Below are positions 1 through 10,835 of a DNA stretch of 64,000 nucleotides, in pieces. Position 1 is the first letter of the stretch, and every line of letters starts with the position of its first letter. This stretch comes from Brevipalpus yothersi (Eukaryota > Arthropoda > Arachnida > Trombidiformes > Tenuipalpidae), in NCBI GenBank assembly GCA_003956705.1, contig QZCP01000029.1, forward strand, positions 96,525 to 160,524, written 5' to 3'. The translations under genes were made by a program, and so were the position numbers. The notes under the pieces are model-generated. The model searched no databases, was not told the origin of the DNA, and was given only the letters and a program-made list of their open reading frames with translations.

Positions 1-1711
1 TTTCAGGCTTTGCCAATCTACTAGGGCCGCTAGCGACTGATCGGTGCACAAATACCGAATTTTGGGCTAAAGTAGGCAACAAGTGCGTGGAGCACAACAA
101 TAAACTTCAGGTTAAATAAGTTTAATATGAGAGATGGAAAGAAAGATGGAAAAGAGAGAGAGAGAGAATGAGTACAAACTGAATGACCAGGGTGGTCAGC
201 AAACGGGCAGAGTGACAACTTGACCAGCGTGGGAACAAGTGTTCTAACAAAGGAACGGTTCGGACTTATATACGGTTGGGCAGGGAGCCCAGGATACGGA
301 AACTTAGAACACGGAAGCTAGTGGCCATCGAGTGACCAAAAGTGTCGTAACATCTGGGTTAAAGATGTAGGTCAGGAGGATACGGAAACTGAGGTGGCCT
401 CGATGGCCGAAGACGGTTGCGAATATAGGCCAAGCAATGGCAATGGTTCAAATTAAGTATAAAATGAGCATTAGAAAAGTATAAAATAATGGGTTAAATG
501 AATGAATGAGGTGGTTGACTTGGCGTCATTGGGAGGGTCCAGATTTCCTGCAACAAAGATGAAGGCGATTATCACATTCGAGTATCCAAAATATAAATTA
601 TTTTCCTTGCGTGGTTATTTTTACTCTCTTAGACATTCGAATAACTGCTTAATCGTAATTAGATGTATGTTATACAGAATTGAGCTATAATTTTCCACGT
701 GTGGTATAGTAGTGTTAACTTATCTGTATCTGAACTTCAGTACCTGATCCTCGATTGTCATTCTGGGGAGATAGCTGCCTAATTCTTCATGCTATTGGTA
801 TACTATTCAAGTAGATGTTTTTTTGATAATCGAAGCACTTTGTTTGCAGTAGCTGGGAGATATTTTTGCTAGTACTTGAGAGATAGAGAGCTCATGAGTC
901 ATAACTTTTCGGTTAATGGAAGAAATCTCTCTAAACATTTCATCACTCGTTTATGTGTGTTTTCTCGAGTGTTTCTGGAAGGTAATCGAGAAAAAATCAA
1001 TTAGTGCTTAAGAGTTTTTGCTTGAGAAAATATTTTTTATTGCTTAACAGTTTCATAATTATTGAACAAGAAATTCCATTGCAATAAAACCTGAAAGTTT
1101 CTGCAAATTACTAATCATAATTCAAAACGAGTTACATATGTTTGATACGTATTGTGTCTATTGGATGACAGTTTCTTTCTGGTAATCCGAAATATCAAGT
1201 TTCCAGCCATCTCCAAAATTTGGCTTCCACATAAAGGTTATTCGAATGTACCCTGCGTCTATATCTATTGTCTACTGATGTCTCCCTGTATGATGAGCTT
1301 CTTACTTCTTCTCAGTTGCGACAAATTAGTGAAACAATTTCCTAATATTAGAGAAGAGATTATTAAATGATCACCTTGAGGAGAAGGATGTATCAAAACG
1401 ACTCAGAATTAGGTGTAATTTTTGAGGGAACAACTCCAAATCAGCTCTCGAAAACTTAGTTTGGCTCCATAACTTCTGAACTTGTACGAACTTTGATATT
1501 AGACAGTTAAATTAATACTGTTCAGAATGAACTTTTTGACTGTTGAGTTTTGAAAATTAAATTATGGATACTTCAATAAAGAATATTCCTACACAGAATC
1601 AGATCAGTGCCAGAAATTTTCTGTTGAGCTTTATAAGAAGTACATGGCGATCAATCGTCAGTTGTGGTTAATCGGAAACGATAGTTTTCCAGCCAATAAA
1701 TTGGAAAAATA
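1..1711. other. No gene seen; left flank
   Basis: I see no convincing coding sequence here. Roughly the first 440 bases look less AT-rich than what follows and contain a short GA run near 156-167 and a TATATA near 270, so they may be part of a transposable element or an exon of a gene outside the window. The rest is AT-rich with only short, unsupported reading frames. Confidence 0.4.
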
Positions 1712-4669
1712 TCAAATTGAAGCAGTGAAGGAATTTTTAAGCCTCACAATGAGTGATTCGAATAGACTCATGATTCTACGAAAGTTGATCAGTGTCAATA
1801 AAACATTAAATGATTCACTGAAAGAACGAGAAAACTGCTGATCTACAGATTGAGCTTGGGCTTTATTGACAAACTGCTCCTCTCTCATCAGATCAAAAAG
1901 GTTACGGAACGGATCATGGAGTTCCAAGAAGGATTTGCTTCCAACAAAAATTAGCTTTCGAGCTGCTTTAGTTAAAGTCATTTTCAGAAGGCGAGCATCA
2001 GATAGGGTGTCATGTTCAGAATTTCCATGTTTCGTGAACAAGATCATGATTACCATTCGCCCCTCTTGCTGGAATTCATCGATCCTATTAACAAGCATTC
2101 CTTCAACTTCGATCTCCATTTATTCCATCATTTTCTTTATTAATGATACTTGTTCCTGAAGAGGAGACAAGATGCCAATTTCGGCTGGTGATATTGCATT
2201 ATTTTGAATGAATTCTTTGACTATATTCAAGCACAATTCGGCTCCTAGATGATTCGGACAATCGGTTTGTATTCCTAAAGCATGATCTGTGTTTAAAAAC
2301 AAGAATGAATGAAGCAAATCATTGGATAAAATTTTATCGAGCCACTCGTGTCCAGTCAGTTTATTGGCTTGAGGGATGACCGCTTCCTCTATCTCTCTTG
2401 ATCCACACTTAAGAGTATTTCGATAAAAAAGTTTACTAAAGTATGACATGATTTCTGAATTCATATTGTATTGGTATGGCAGAAGAAGAGCTCGATTATT
2501 TCTCAGCAACGATTTGAAAAGGCTTTCTCCGTAATTTGCTATACTCAATTCTTCATTCCGTTGATCTGGTGATCGATCCTCATCTCCAAACAGATAAAAA
2601 CGGTCTGTGATGAAGAGAAGGTCCAAAACTACTGGGAGAGGAATTTGATCAGCTCCACTGATGATGCAAAGATCGAATCTCTTCCTCTTTAAGAATTCAT
2701 CATAACGTACATCTGTATATTTGATTGCAAAAATTTTGGTATTTTTGTATAATTTTTTGCGTTGAGCCAACCTCTCTCTTTCTAGTACTTTTGCCATCTT
2801 CTCCTCAATGGAGAATGGTCCAATTTTGGGATGAATTTTATCCCGAGACCCTAACCGAACGAAATCCATTCCATAATTCTTGAGTTCAATTAGAATATTA
2901 TCCAATGAAGCATAGGTATGAGATGATATCAGAACTGATTTCTTTAGCTCTAATGATGTTTCCACCAAACGGGTGATTTTTCTACTGAATCCAGCCATCT
3001 CGAGGGCCAAGACAGGCAATGCAGAGTTATGATGAATTTTCTCCCCCAAAATGATGGCATTGCGAAGTTCTCGGAGATGACATCTTTGGGATCCCTCTCC
3101 TTTGAGCAACAAATGAGAGAGATTACTGAGGTAGATAGAGTGTTTGGGTCTGTTTTCAATGTCTAATCGATAAGTTTTGACATTATCTTGAAGATAGTTG
3201 ATTACACGATTACTTTGGAACTTAATTTCATTCTCGGAAATCCATGAAGCAAAACCAATAAAAAGTTTGACTAGTCTAGGAACAGTGTTACCAGGCTCAT
3301 CTGCACTGATGATAACTTTTTTATCAAGTAGATCGATCAGTGATCTTTTCGAATTTGACTGATTATTCCATCGGAAAGTTATCTCCTTGCTGGAAACATC
3401 TTGAATGGTTAGTCTGCTCAGGCCTAGTTTCTTCTTCTCTCTCTGAGCTGAGAACTCACTCCAGAAAGGAATATTTATCATGTTATTATCTCTTCTTTTT
3501 ATCTCAATCGAATGCATCCATTCTCGAAAGAATTCAATCGCTTCGGGTATCTGGTATAAGTGTAGAACGTCTTCTTGAATGAATTTCTGCCTCCATGAGC
3601 TTGATCTTCGAACTTCATCCTTCTTGAAGGATTCAGCCATCAGGGAACACTCAAAACGTTGTTGACATTCTTCACAGTACCAATCTCCGCTCGAATCAAC
3701 AAAATCTGGTCCACTCAAATCCCTTTTACTCAAGAGATAAGCAAGTCTATTACGCATCTGCAATAATTCGATTTCTTTCGAACGTGTCAGCTGTATCAGG
3801 GTGGTATTTGGCTTGTATTCACCTTTCTCATTTCGAAGATTCAAAAGAAGCCCACTTGCTTCTCGATTTGGCCCTCGTTCTCTGATGCTCATTGAACTTG
3901 CCATAAGTTGCAATTCTCCTCTGAGTGAGTACCTTGAGGAAGCTCTCCCAATCTTCAATTCTAATGGGATCAAAGCTTTTCGAGGCTGATGGGTATGAAT
4001 CTTGACTTCACAAGTGGCATCTATCGAGCCATGAATTCCAAGAGATGGAGAGGTAAAAAATTCTTCAATGTCCCTTATAGTTTCGATTTCCAGCTCGTGA
4101 GATTTCTCCCTGCGATTTTTCAATCAAGAGAATATGCTGGGAAGAAATTTATCAATTTTGGCTGTTAACTTCTTCTTATTTATACCATCTAACAAGCATT
4201 TTTGAACCCATTTTTCTTTCTGAAGGCACCTATCTCTGATGTCTCTCATATGTTCCAACGAAAAAGATCTTTCCATGCAGGCCGCTGAGAAAATATCATG
4301 AACAATATTGCCTATAAAGCTTGATTGGTAGGTGGTATCTGTGAAATTAGCTCCCGGGAATATCATTCTCAACCAAGCTTTTCTCATGCAATAGAAAGAG
4401 TCCGCCAGATATGATGATGCTATCAGAATGTCCGGTATAATTGTGATCAATCCACTTTGTTCATCCACATCGTAGACGTTGTTATGGAATTTTTCACTTT
4501 TAACATGAACAATGTTTCCTTTTGACACATCACTGTGATACCATGAGTCGGAAAGACGACATTCATAAGTATTTCTTGTTGAGAGGCATTTTAACTTGAG
4601 AATTTTCTCTTTGTTATAACTTTCAACTGACAGAACTTCGAATCTTTTGAAGCATTTACGAGTTTTCAT
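1712..4669 (-). pseudogene. DNA2-like copy A, two in-frame stops
   Basis: This is a DNA2 family helicase-nuclease copy running from an ATG at 4669 to the stop at 1712. The reading frame is uninterrupted except for a TGA at 4124-4126 and a TAA at 2120-2122; both lie in the same frame, and recognisable DNA2 sequence continues past each, so these are nonsense changes rather than frameshifts. The N-terminal nuclease keeps its first Fe-S cysteine (CMRKAW), VHDIF, the Asp of the SIDATCEV motif, PLELK, and the C-x2-C-x5-C cluster (CEECQQRFEC). The helicase half has lost the P-loop: about 35 residues are missing before LKKSVLISSHTYASLDNIL. The Walker B acidic pair has become SG. The motif VI region reads TLTKAARK. 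It is most likely a recently disabled pseudogene, although the long open stretches leave room for a truncated product. Confidence 0.8.
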
Positions 4670-4693
4670 TGCTAATAGATTTCTGTTGAACAC

Positions 4694-5855
4694 TCTGTGT
4701 CACTGAAGATGTGATTATGATACATCCTACTTCTTGTGATACATTTCATACATGTGATTTTGACTTCGAGAGCATCTTGCATAATCTTGGTATTTAGTCT
4801 CGAAAGTATTTGATACTGTTGCCCTGAGAGAGCTGATCATGGATTGAGCTTGTGTGTGATCATAATGTTTCAAGAAACTTATATTGTGAGAATCATTTCT
4901 CGATGCCAATAGATGATCGAAATCATTTCTAAGTGGAACTCACTTTGATTGATCATTCTGAATGCAAACTCTTCTCATCTCTTGGTCGCTTGTCAGCAAA
5001 ATTCTGTCCTCGAGGATATCGTTCAAGTTTGCAAATACAATCTGATTGTGTGACCAATAAGAGCTGAAATAGTTATTATTGTAATATTTTTCGATACTAA
5101 TAAATATGTTTGTTAAAGCTCACACATTGACGATACACTGTCATCGATCCTTCAACATATAATTCAATCTCTTTTACAAAAGCTGAAGGTATGTTTCTTC
5201 TTTTTAACCCCTAATCTTGATAAGCTTATTTCACCTCTTTAGAGAGCTTGACAACTGTAAATCAATTCATTCCGGTATAAATATTTAAGCAGGGGTGTGT
5301 GAACTGCTTATTCACTTGTCTATCCTCATCTATTCATCTATTTTATCCTATGAATTATTTCTTTTTTAATTTTTAGATTCAGTGTGGAGAGAAGAATAGT
5401 ATAAGGAGGTAAATGATGAATGAATATTTCTTATCTCTCTTCGCAATCGAATTATCATCTGGTATATTTTGTTACATTATAATCAACCTAATTTTATCAC
5501 ATTTTATGATGGAACCAGAATATTTTCTGATTTTAGCGGAGACAGGTTGTAACAGACCACCAATAATAAACATATGGGAAAATTTTTGTGCCTCCAATCT
5601 CTCGATGTAATCAAATTATTGGCAAAATTCGTCTTTCTACCACGATTTTCTCCATCATTTCATGTGAATATTTGTCAATGTCTTCACATACGAATGAAAT
5701 GAAGACAAATTAATATCATCGACTTTGAAAAAATTTTCCCATTTTTAGTCGACATCTATCCATCAAAACAACAGAACAATTGATTCGATAATGAAGCTCA
5801 TTCGTGTTTTTGTCTCCGACAATAAAGTTTCGTTACGCCTCTCTTCATCTTCTTT
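4694..5855. other. Intergenic region between divergent genes
   Basis: This stretch separates DNA2 copy A (minus strand) from the spliced membrane protein gene (plus strand). It should hold both promoters. Apart from a TATA-like box near 5276 I see no gene; short frames such as 5413-5610 have no recognisable features. A GTAAAT donor-like site near 5410 could mark a 5' untranslated intron, which I cannot confirm. Confidence 0.4.
5276..5283 (+). promoter_or_regulatory. TATA-like box (TATAAATA)
   Basis: TATAAATA is followed after about 40 bases by a pyrimidine/purine-mixed stretch suitable for a transcription start. It lies about 570 bases upstream of the membrane protein ATG at 5856, so it would require a long or spliced 5' leader. 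Weak evidence by composition only. Confidence 0.25.
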
Positions 5856-8800
5856 ATGGTGTTACACTTTTATCGTTTAAGTTGTGTGTTTGTAAAAATG
5901 GCCAATTTTCACAATTTTAAGGCCAATTTTCTCATTTTTTATAGTTTTTGTGTTATTAATTTAGTTTTTTGCTTCCAATGTCCAAGTGATGGACAAACCG
6001 GTACCAAGTTACCGGATGTTACTAGTTTTCTCCCATCCCAGACCGGATATGAGGCATGGGCTGAAATTGTGGTGGATGGTCAACTTTCTCAGCGAATATA
6101 TGAAGAATTTGACAATGATCTTGCAGAAGGACATGTTCAATCGAAACGTGTGACCAATGATTTTGAGTCAGAATTTCATCACTATTATCAAACCAATGAA
6201 TGTTTCCTCATATCATCATCACAACACTGTCGGTCAACTACCATAGATGAACAAGCGAAAATTGGAGCGATATCTGAACTATATGGCATTGAAGTTCAGT
6301 ATGGAATCGCAAGTGTTTTTGGTAAACAAATAGGACCAGTTGGAATTATTACCGGTCTGATGAACAGTGATAAGGGTCGATACTATCCAGCTTCGGAGGG
6401 AGGTGATCTGAAAAAATGGATATTCTGTGAGAAAGATGAATATTATATCGAAATTTATGTTCAAGTAAAATCAAATTATCCAGCCTACATCCGAGTAACT
6501 CATCCAACAAAGGATACAATTATGACCATCAATTTTGTATCTTTTATGCCCAAAACAACCAAACAACTGGTAACAAGTGTTCCTCTAGGTTTTGGCTGTT
6601 CTCGTGTTACTACCCAAAAATTACCAGATTTTCCTCAGTTTGCCGGTTACTCCCCCACATTTTTAAAGCCTGATTTTCAATTCTACGCTGAACTGGTATC
6701 AGCATATACTTCCAGGACGGATGATGACAAAAAATTTGCCACTACTGATTATGCTCGCATTTCTTTCGCTGAAAATACACTTGTATTGGAAAGAATCGAA
6801 TCTGGAGGTGATAATTACAAATTCATCTCGAATCTTGACACAAATGTGGCTTATTATATTGACAAGGATAAATCAGAGTGTAAAATGCTAAAAATTCAAA
6901 GAAATTTGCCACCAATCATGCTCTTTGGAATAATTTGGCCAGATGATGAATCATTTAATCTACTTCATGCTCACTTATGGGTACCAAATGATTACTGTAA
7001 ACCAATCTACTTGGGACAAATTATCAGTGGAGGCAAGACGATGGATGTGTACGAATGTATTATTGATGATTTTTTCAATGGCCGTTTGAAAGAGCATGTG
7101 AAAGCTGTTGTGACATATTATTTTCCTACTGGTAACGATGCTAATCGAAGTCCTTCCAAAATAGTTATCAAAGGATACCAGAATACTGCATTCCAAAATA
7201 TTCGAATCGATTTGAATATCATTGAGTACTCTGAGCATCCTGTTGATAATATTGAATCTTTTGATCTTTCACAATGCTTCCCCGATAACAGCAGATACAT
7301 ATGGTTCCAAATATCCTTTCCCGATACTCTCAGCCAAGTGTTATCATTTGTTGGAAGGACTCTCCAGGTAGAAGATTCATTCCGAGAGCAACTTCACTCA
7401 TGGCTTCAAATACCTCGAATTCGAGTCCCAGATATACGAATCAGCTTCATGGGTCCAACCATGTATATATCGGTCAAATTGCTTGAACGATTAGATTATG
7501 GCCTAACTCAAGAAACACATCCAAATTCCATTGTGGCCGAGCCAACCAAAATTTTCTACCTCAATTCACTGCAAGAATGTGGCCAAATTTGTGATGAAAG
7601 TGAAGAGAGTAAATGCAGTTTCTCATACTGTAGTGATATGCGATGCTTCATATACGACTCTAAGGAAGATTATACGATCCAGACTAATTCTACTACCGAT
7701 GATTGTCAAACGTATGCATATGATCCAGAGAATTCAAGTGCTCGCAAGTTTCATTTTATGCCATCTCGAAAAGTGGTCAAGCATATTAATGAGCATGTTA
7801 AAAAGTTATTTGTTGAAGTTGGCAAGAAACGAATTTTTGCTGATGATGTTTATTTGATTTCTGGTCCCGATGATATTGGTAGGAGTGATATTGACGATAA
7901 TCTTGATATTGCTGGAGCCCTGGAAAATGAATACAAACTTGTTCAATCTAATCGTAAAATATTTAACATTGATGCACGTCGACCTGTTGGATTGAGCTAT
8001 ATTCAATGTCTCCAAGAGTGTGAGAACAATGATGATTGCCATTCACTTTCATATTGTTCAGCTGATAATAATCATGACAATGAATGTTTGATCAGTCAAC
8101 TGTATGGATCACAATTGAATGATAAAGAAACTCGAGCTAATGAGAAGTGCAATATTTACACAAGTGAGTTCTTGTGAGATCCTCATTCATGATAGTGTTT
8201 AAAAAAATTTTGGACAAAATTAGGTGAAATTATTTAAAAACCTTCAAATTTTTTCCTAAAAAAATTAGAGAATTATCTTGCAAGCTATGCTAAGATTCCT
8301 GGTAAAGCTTTGGTTTTCGATGCTATCGAGATAAAATCGGAAATTCCACCAGAGGAATGTGCTAAAGAATGTACCACAAGAGATGATATCGAATGTCTAT
8401 CTTTTGACCTCTGTTCAGATGTTTCTCGTACATGGTCTGGAAAGACTGTAATCGAAAAGTGAGATGAAATTTTTCGATCCCTTTTTCGATTCTCTAATAA
8501 TTGCTTTTTTGGCCTACTTTCCAGCACTTGTTTCCTTCACTCATATCACATAGCAAGAGATAGAAAGCATGAGATTGATACAAAAGTTTGGGATCTAAGC
8601 AAAGCTCGATGTACTCACTATTCAAGTAAGTCATTTTTGAAAGTGGAATTGCAGTGATCATCAATCATTGAGTAATTAATTTTCATTCTTTCCACAGGAC
8701 AACTTTCCCAAGAATTTGAACAATATTTTCTACAAAAGTTATCGGATGATGATCTTTCGATAGAACTTGCTGACAAATCGATGGAAAATTGTGCGAGTCT

Positions 8801-9104
8801 GTGTCTCAGTCAAAAGTGTAAATCATATGAATTCTGTCAAGATCGTAATCCAAACAGTCAAGAGTATGAGACAACATGTCGAATATCAAGAGTGAAAGCA
8901 GAAGAAGGTGTATCAATGGTAAGATCGGTGAAAAAAGATTGTTCCGTATATGTGATCAAAGAACGTGTCCAACAGACTGAAACTCGAATTAATGATAATA
9001 GATCACTTGCTTTCGGTTTGAGTGGATTCTTTTTTGTAGCAGCCCTAATTTTTGGAGCTGGCTCTGCATATTATGTAATTTGGCGAAGAGAGAGAAATGA
9101 CTAA
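5856..9104 (+). CDS. Secreted/type I membrane protein with LolA-like and PAN-like modules
   Basis: Four exons join in frame: 5856-8163, 8269-8458, 8525-8625 and 8698-9104, with GT-AG introns of 105, 66 and 72 bases, giving 1001 residues. A second ATG at 5898 would put a hydrophobic signal peptide right at the N-terminus and may be the real start. The ectodomain has two segments resembling the metazoan LolA-like fold (residues about 56-200 and 265-380, each with a Y-Y-x motif near its end), a middle part I cannot assign, then four cysteine-rich PAN/Apple-like modules (starting near 566, 705, 771 and 875) with the repeated pattern C-x3-C...C-x-S-x-x-Y/F-C. A single membrane segment at about 968-990 is followed by a short basic tail (WRRERND). 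It therefore probably sits on the cell surface. The LolA-like label is from memory of arthropod proteins of this type and is less certain than the exon structure. Confidence 0.75.
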
Positions 9105-9553
9105 ATCAAAATCAATTTAATTTTATGAGAAGTGATTTAGAATTGGAAAATAATTTTGTCTGATGAGGCCCATCCAATATGTTCTTCTGATAATGTTGAT
9201 GAAGGTGACCGGGAATCATCAATATGAGAATAATTATCTAATATGAAGAGTTGAGCTTGATTAATATAAACTTTGATTATCACTGACCATCTCTTGATTC
9301 CAATTTTGCTTGAACCCTCTCCTTATCAGTCCTAATTTTTGGAGCTAGTTCTGTTTATTAGATAATTGGGGGTGGAAAAATTATTAGAAGTCTAATCATT
9401 TATTCTGATTAATCTTAAGAATCGGGTATCGCTCTGTAATGATTTCAGAGAACTATCTCTCATCACTGGCATTCAATCCATGAGTGACACATTCTTCTAT
9501 CTGAATTTTGAGTTTGTTAACAAGACAACTTGATGGATAAAAACTTTCTCCAA
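9105..9553. other. Intergenic region between convergent genes
   Basis: This 450-base region holds the 3' ends of the two convergent genes. Bases 9331-9359 repeat a piece of the upstream transmembrane coding sequence (CCTAATTTTTGGAGCT), a small duplication of the last exon. On the minus strand an acceptor-like site near 9500 could give the neighbouring gene a short last exon. Confidence 0.35.
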
Positions 9554-10651
9554 TTACTTACCCAAATCAGCTTTTTCAAGCAATTGCGATAAACTTTGTG
9601 GTATCCACCAATTAATCTCTGGAAATGCTATCAACAAATGCTTCGCAGGAATTCCCCAATCGGAATCATCAGGCTTGCTAGTATTGAAACTCATCACATA
9701 TGAATCCTTGGTATCACCATCTTCCTGTTTCACGAATTGTTCAGGATTCACAAGTGTACTCCCTGTATCACTGTCAGTAATTTTGGACAAAATATCCAAT
9801 GAATAATTTCGTGGCTTCAAAACGTTTCCAGGAATACCAGGCATAAGAAAGCCTTGAAGATCCTTGCTGGGATAAGTAGCATCTACATTATATTTTTTGA
9901 GCCAATTATTTTTGTCGAGAATGACAATTTGAATTCCTGAGCTCATAAAAGGCTGTAAAATCTTACGAATCAAACCTCTTGTGGTGACTTTTTTCCGAAA
10001 ATCTAGGAGTTCATCGAAAACCTTCTCCATGTCCTTGTGAATCTCGGTGACATTAGGCATAATTTTAGACATCGATTGGATGATAGTTTCAATATCCTCA
10101 AATTCTTTTTGCCATTCATCGTTTATGATTTCAAGGCGTTCTTTTAATCTGCGAGTGCGTACCACAATTCCCTCAAAATATATTCCAATAGATAACATAG
10201 ATTTTAAAATAGTATCATCAAGTACACGCTGATTATCATCAAATCTAGCCGGATAATGGATCAATTGTGATTTGATTAACTTTTCAGTTTCGTTTATGCT
10301 TAGACACAGTCCGGCCACAGTACGTGATAATAGTTCTTGAGTGAAAAGGTTCACACTAGCCAGCATTCTTTGACTGATGGACACCATCAAAACGAAAGAA
10401 AACAAACAAATCAGACATCCTGATATCAAATACCAAAAATAAACTCCAGCAGCTTCCTGTTGATCGTGGTAAAATTTTTTAGCCGTAGCAAAAGGTTTGT
10501 ATACAATATTATCCAATAGAGAAGATCGATTGCTCTTAATAACAAGGCTTGATTCAGAGTCGTTCGATTTGATTGGCACATCTTGTAGGGCAGTTGACAA
10601 TGAGACAGATTCTGCTCGATCTCTATGGGGTATTTTTTTGGACTCTTCCAT
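9554..10651 (-). CDS. Type II membrane protein of unknown function
   Basis: The first in-frame ATG is at 10651 (an upstream stop follows within 60 bases), giving 365 residues. A basic/serine-rich cytoplasmic N-terminus of about 65 residues precedes one membrane segment at about 69-91. The remaining 270 residues are predicted outside the cell or in the lumen and carry four N-glycosylation sequons (NET, NVT, NYS, NTS), all on the C-terminal side, consistent with type II topology. Residues about 145-220 are rich in heptad-like L/I/E/K patterns and could form a coiled coil. The final codons overlap a good splice donor (TTGG followed by GTAAGT), so the true C-terminus may lie in a short downstream exon. 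I recognise no family. It is convergent with the LolA/PAN gene. Confidence 0.6.
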   Translation of the reverse strand: MEESKKIPHRDRAESVSLSTALQDVPIKSNDSESSLVIKSNRSSLLDNIVYKPFATAKKFYHDQQEAAGVYFWYLISGCLICLFSFVLMVSISQRMLASVNLFTQELLSRTVAGLCLSINETEKLIKSQLIHYPARFDDNQRVLDDTILKSMLSIGIYFEGIVVRTRRLKERLEIINDEWQKEFEDIETIIQSMSKIMPNVTEIHKDMEKVFDELLDFRKKVTTRGLIRKILQPFMSSGIQIVILDKNNWLKKYNVDATYPSKDLQGFLMPGIPGNVLKPRNYSLDILSKITDSDTGSTLVNPEQFVKQEDGDTKDSYVMSFNTSKPDDSDWGIPAKHLLIAFPEINWWIPQSLSQLLEKADLGK

Positions 10652-10835
10652 GACATGGAAGATGGGAGAGTATTTGAAGAAAGATCCCAATGAATCAACA
10701 AATTTTCAAATGTATTGTTGAATTTTGTTTGTAAACATAGTTCATCAAAGAGTAATTAAAGAAAGAGAAAGAGTAATTGATCATCATTCAGTCTTGAAGA
10801 CTACGAAATGTTTCGATCTCTACTGTCAATGACGA

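Noticed and set aside
2120..4123. Separate 667-codon gene starting just after the first stop of copy A
   Set aside because: Its apparent start is a TTG codon and it is in the same frame as the upstream part; it is the continuation of copy A after a nonsense codon.
5413..5610. 65-codon frame upstream of the LolA/PAN gene
   Set aside because: No recognisable feature and no splice-compatible link to the ATG at 5856.
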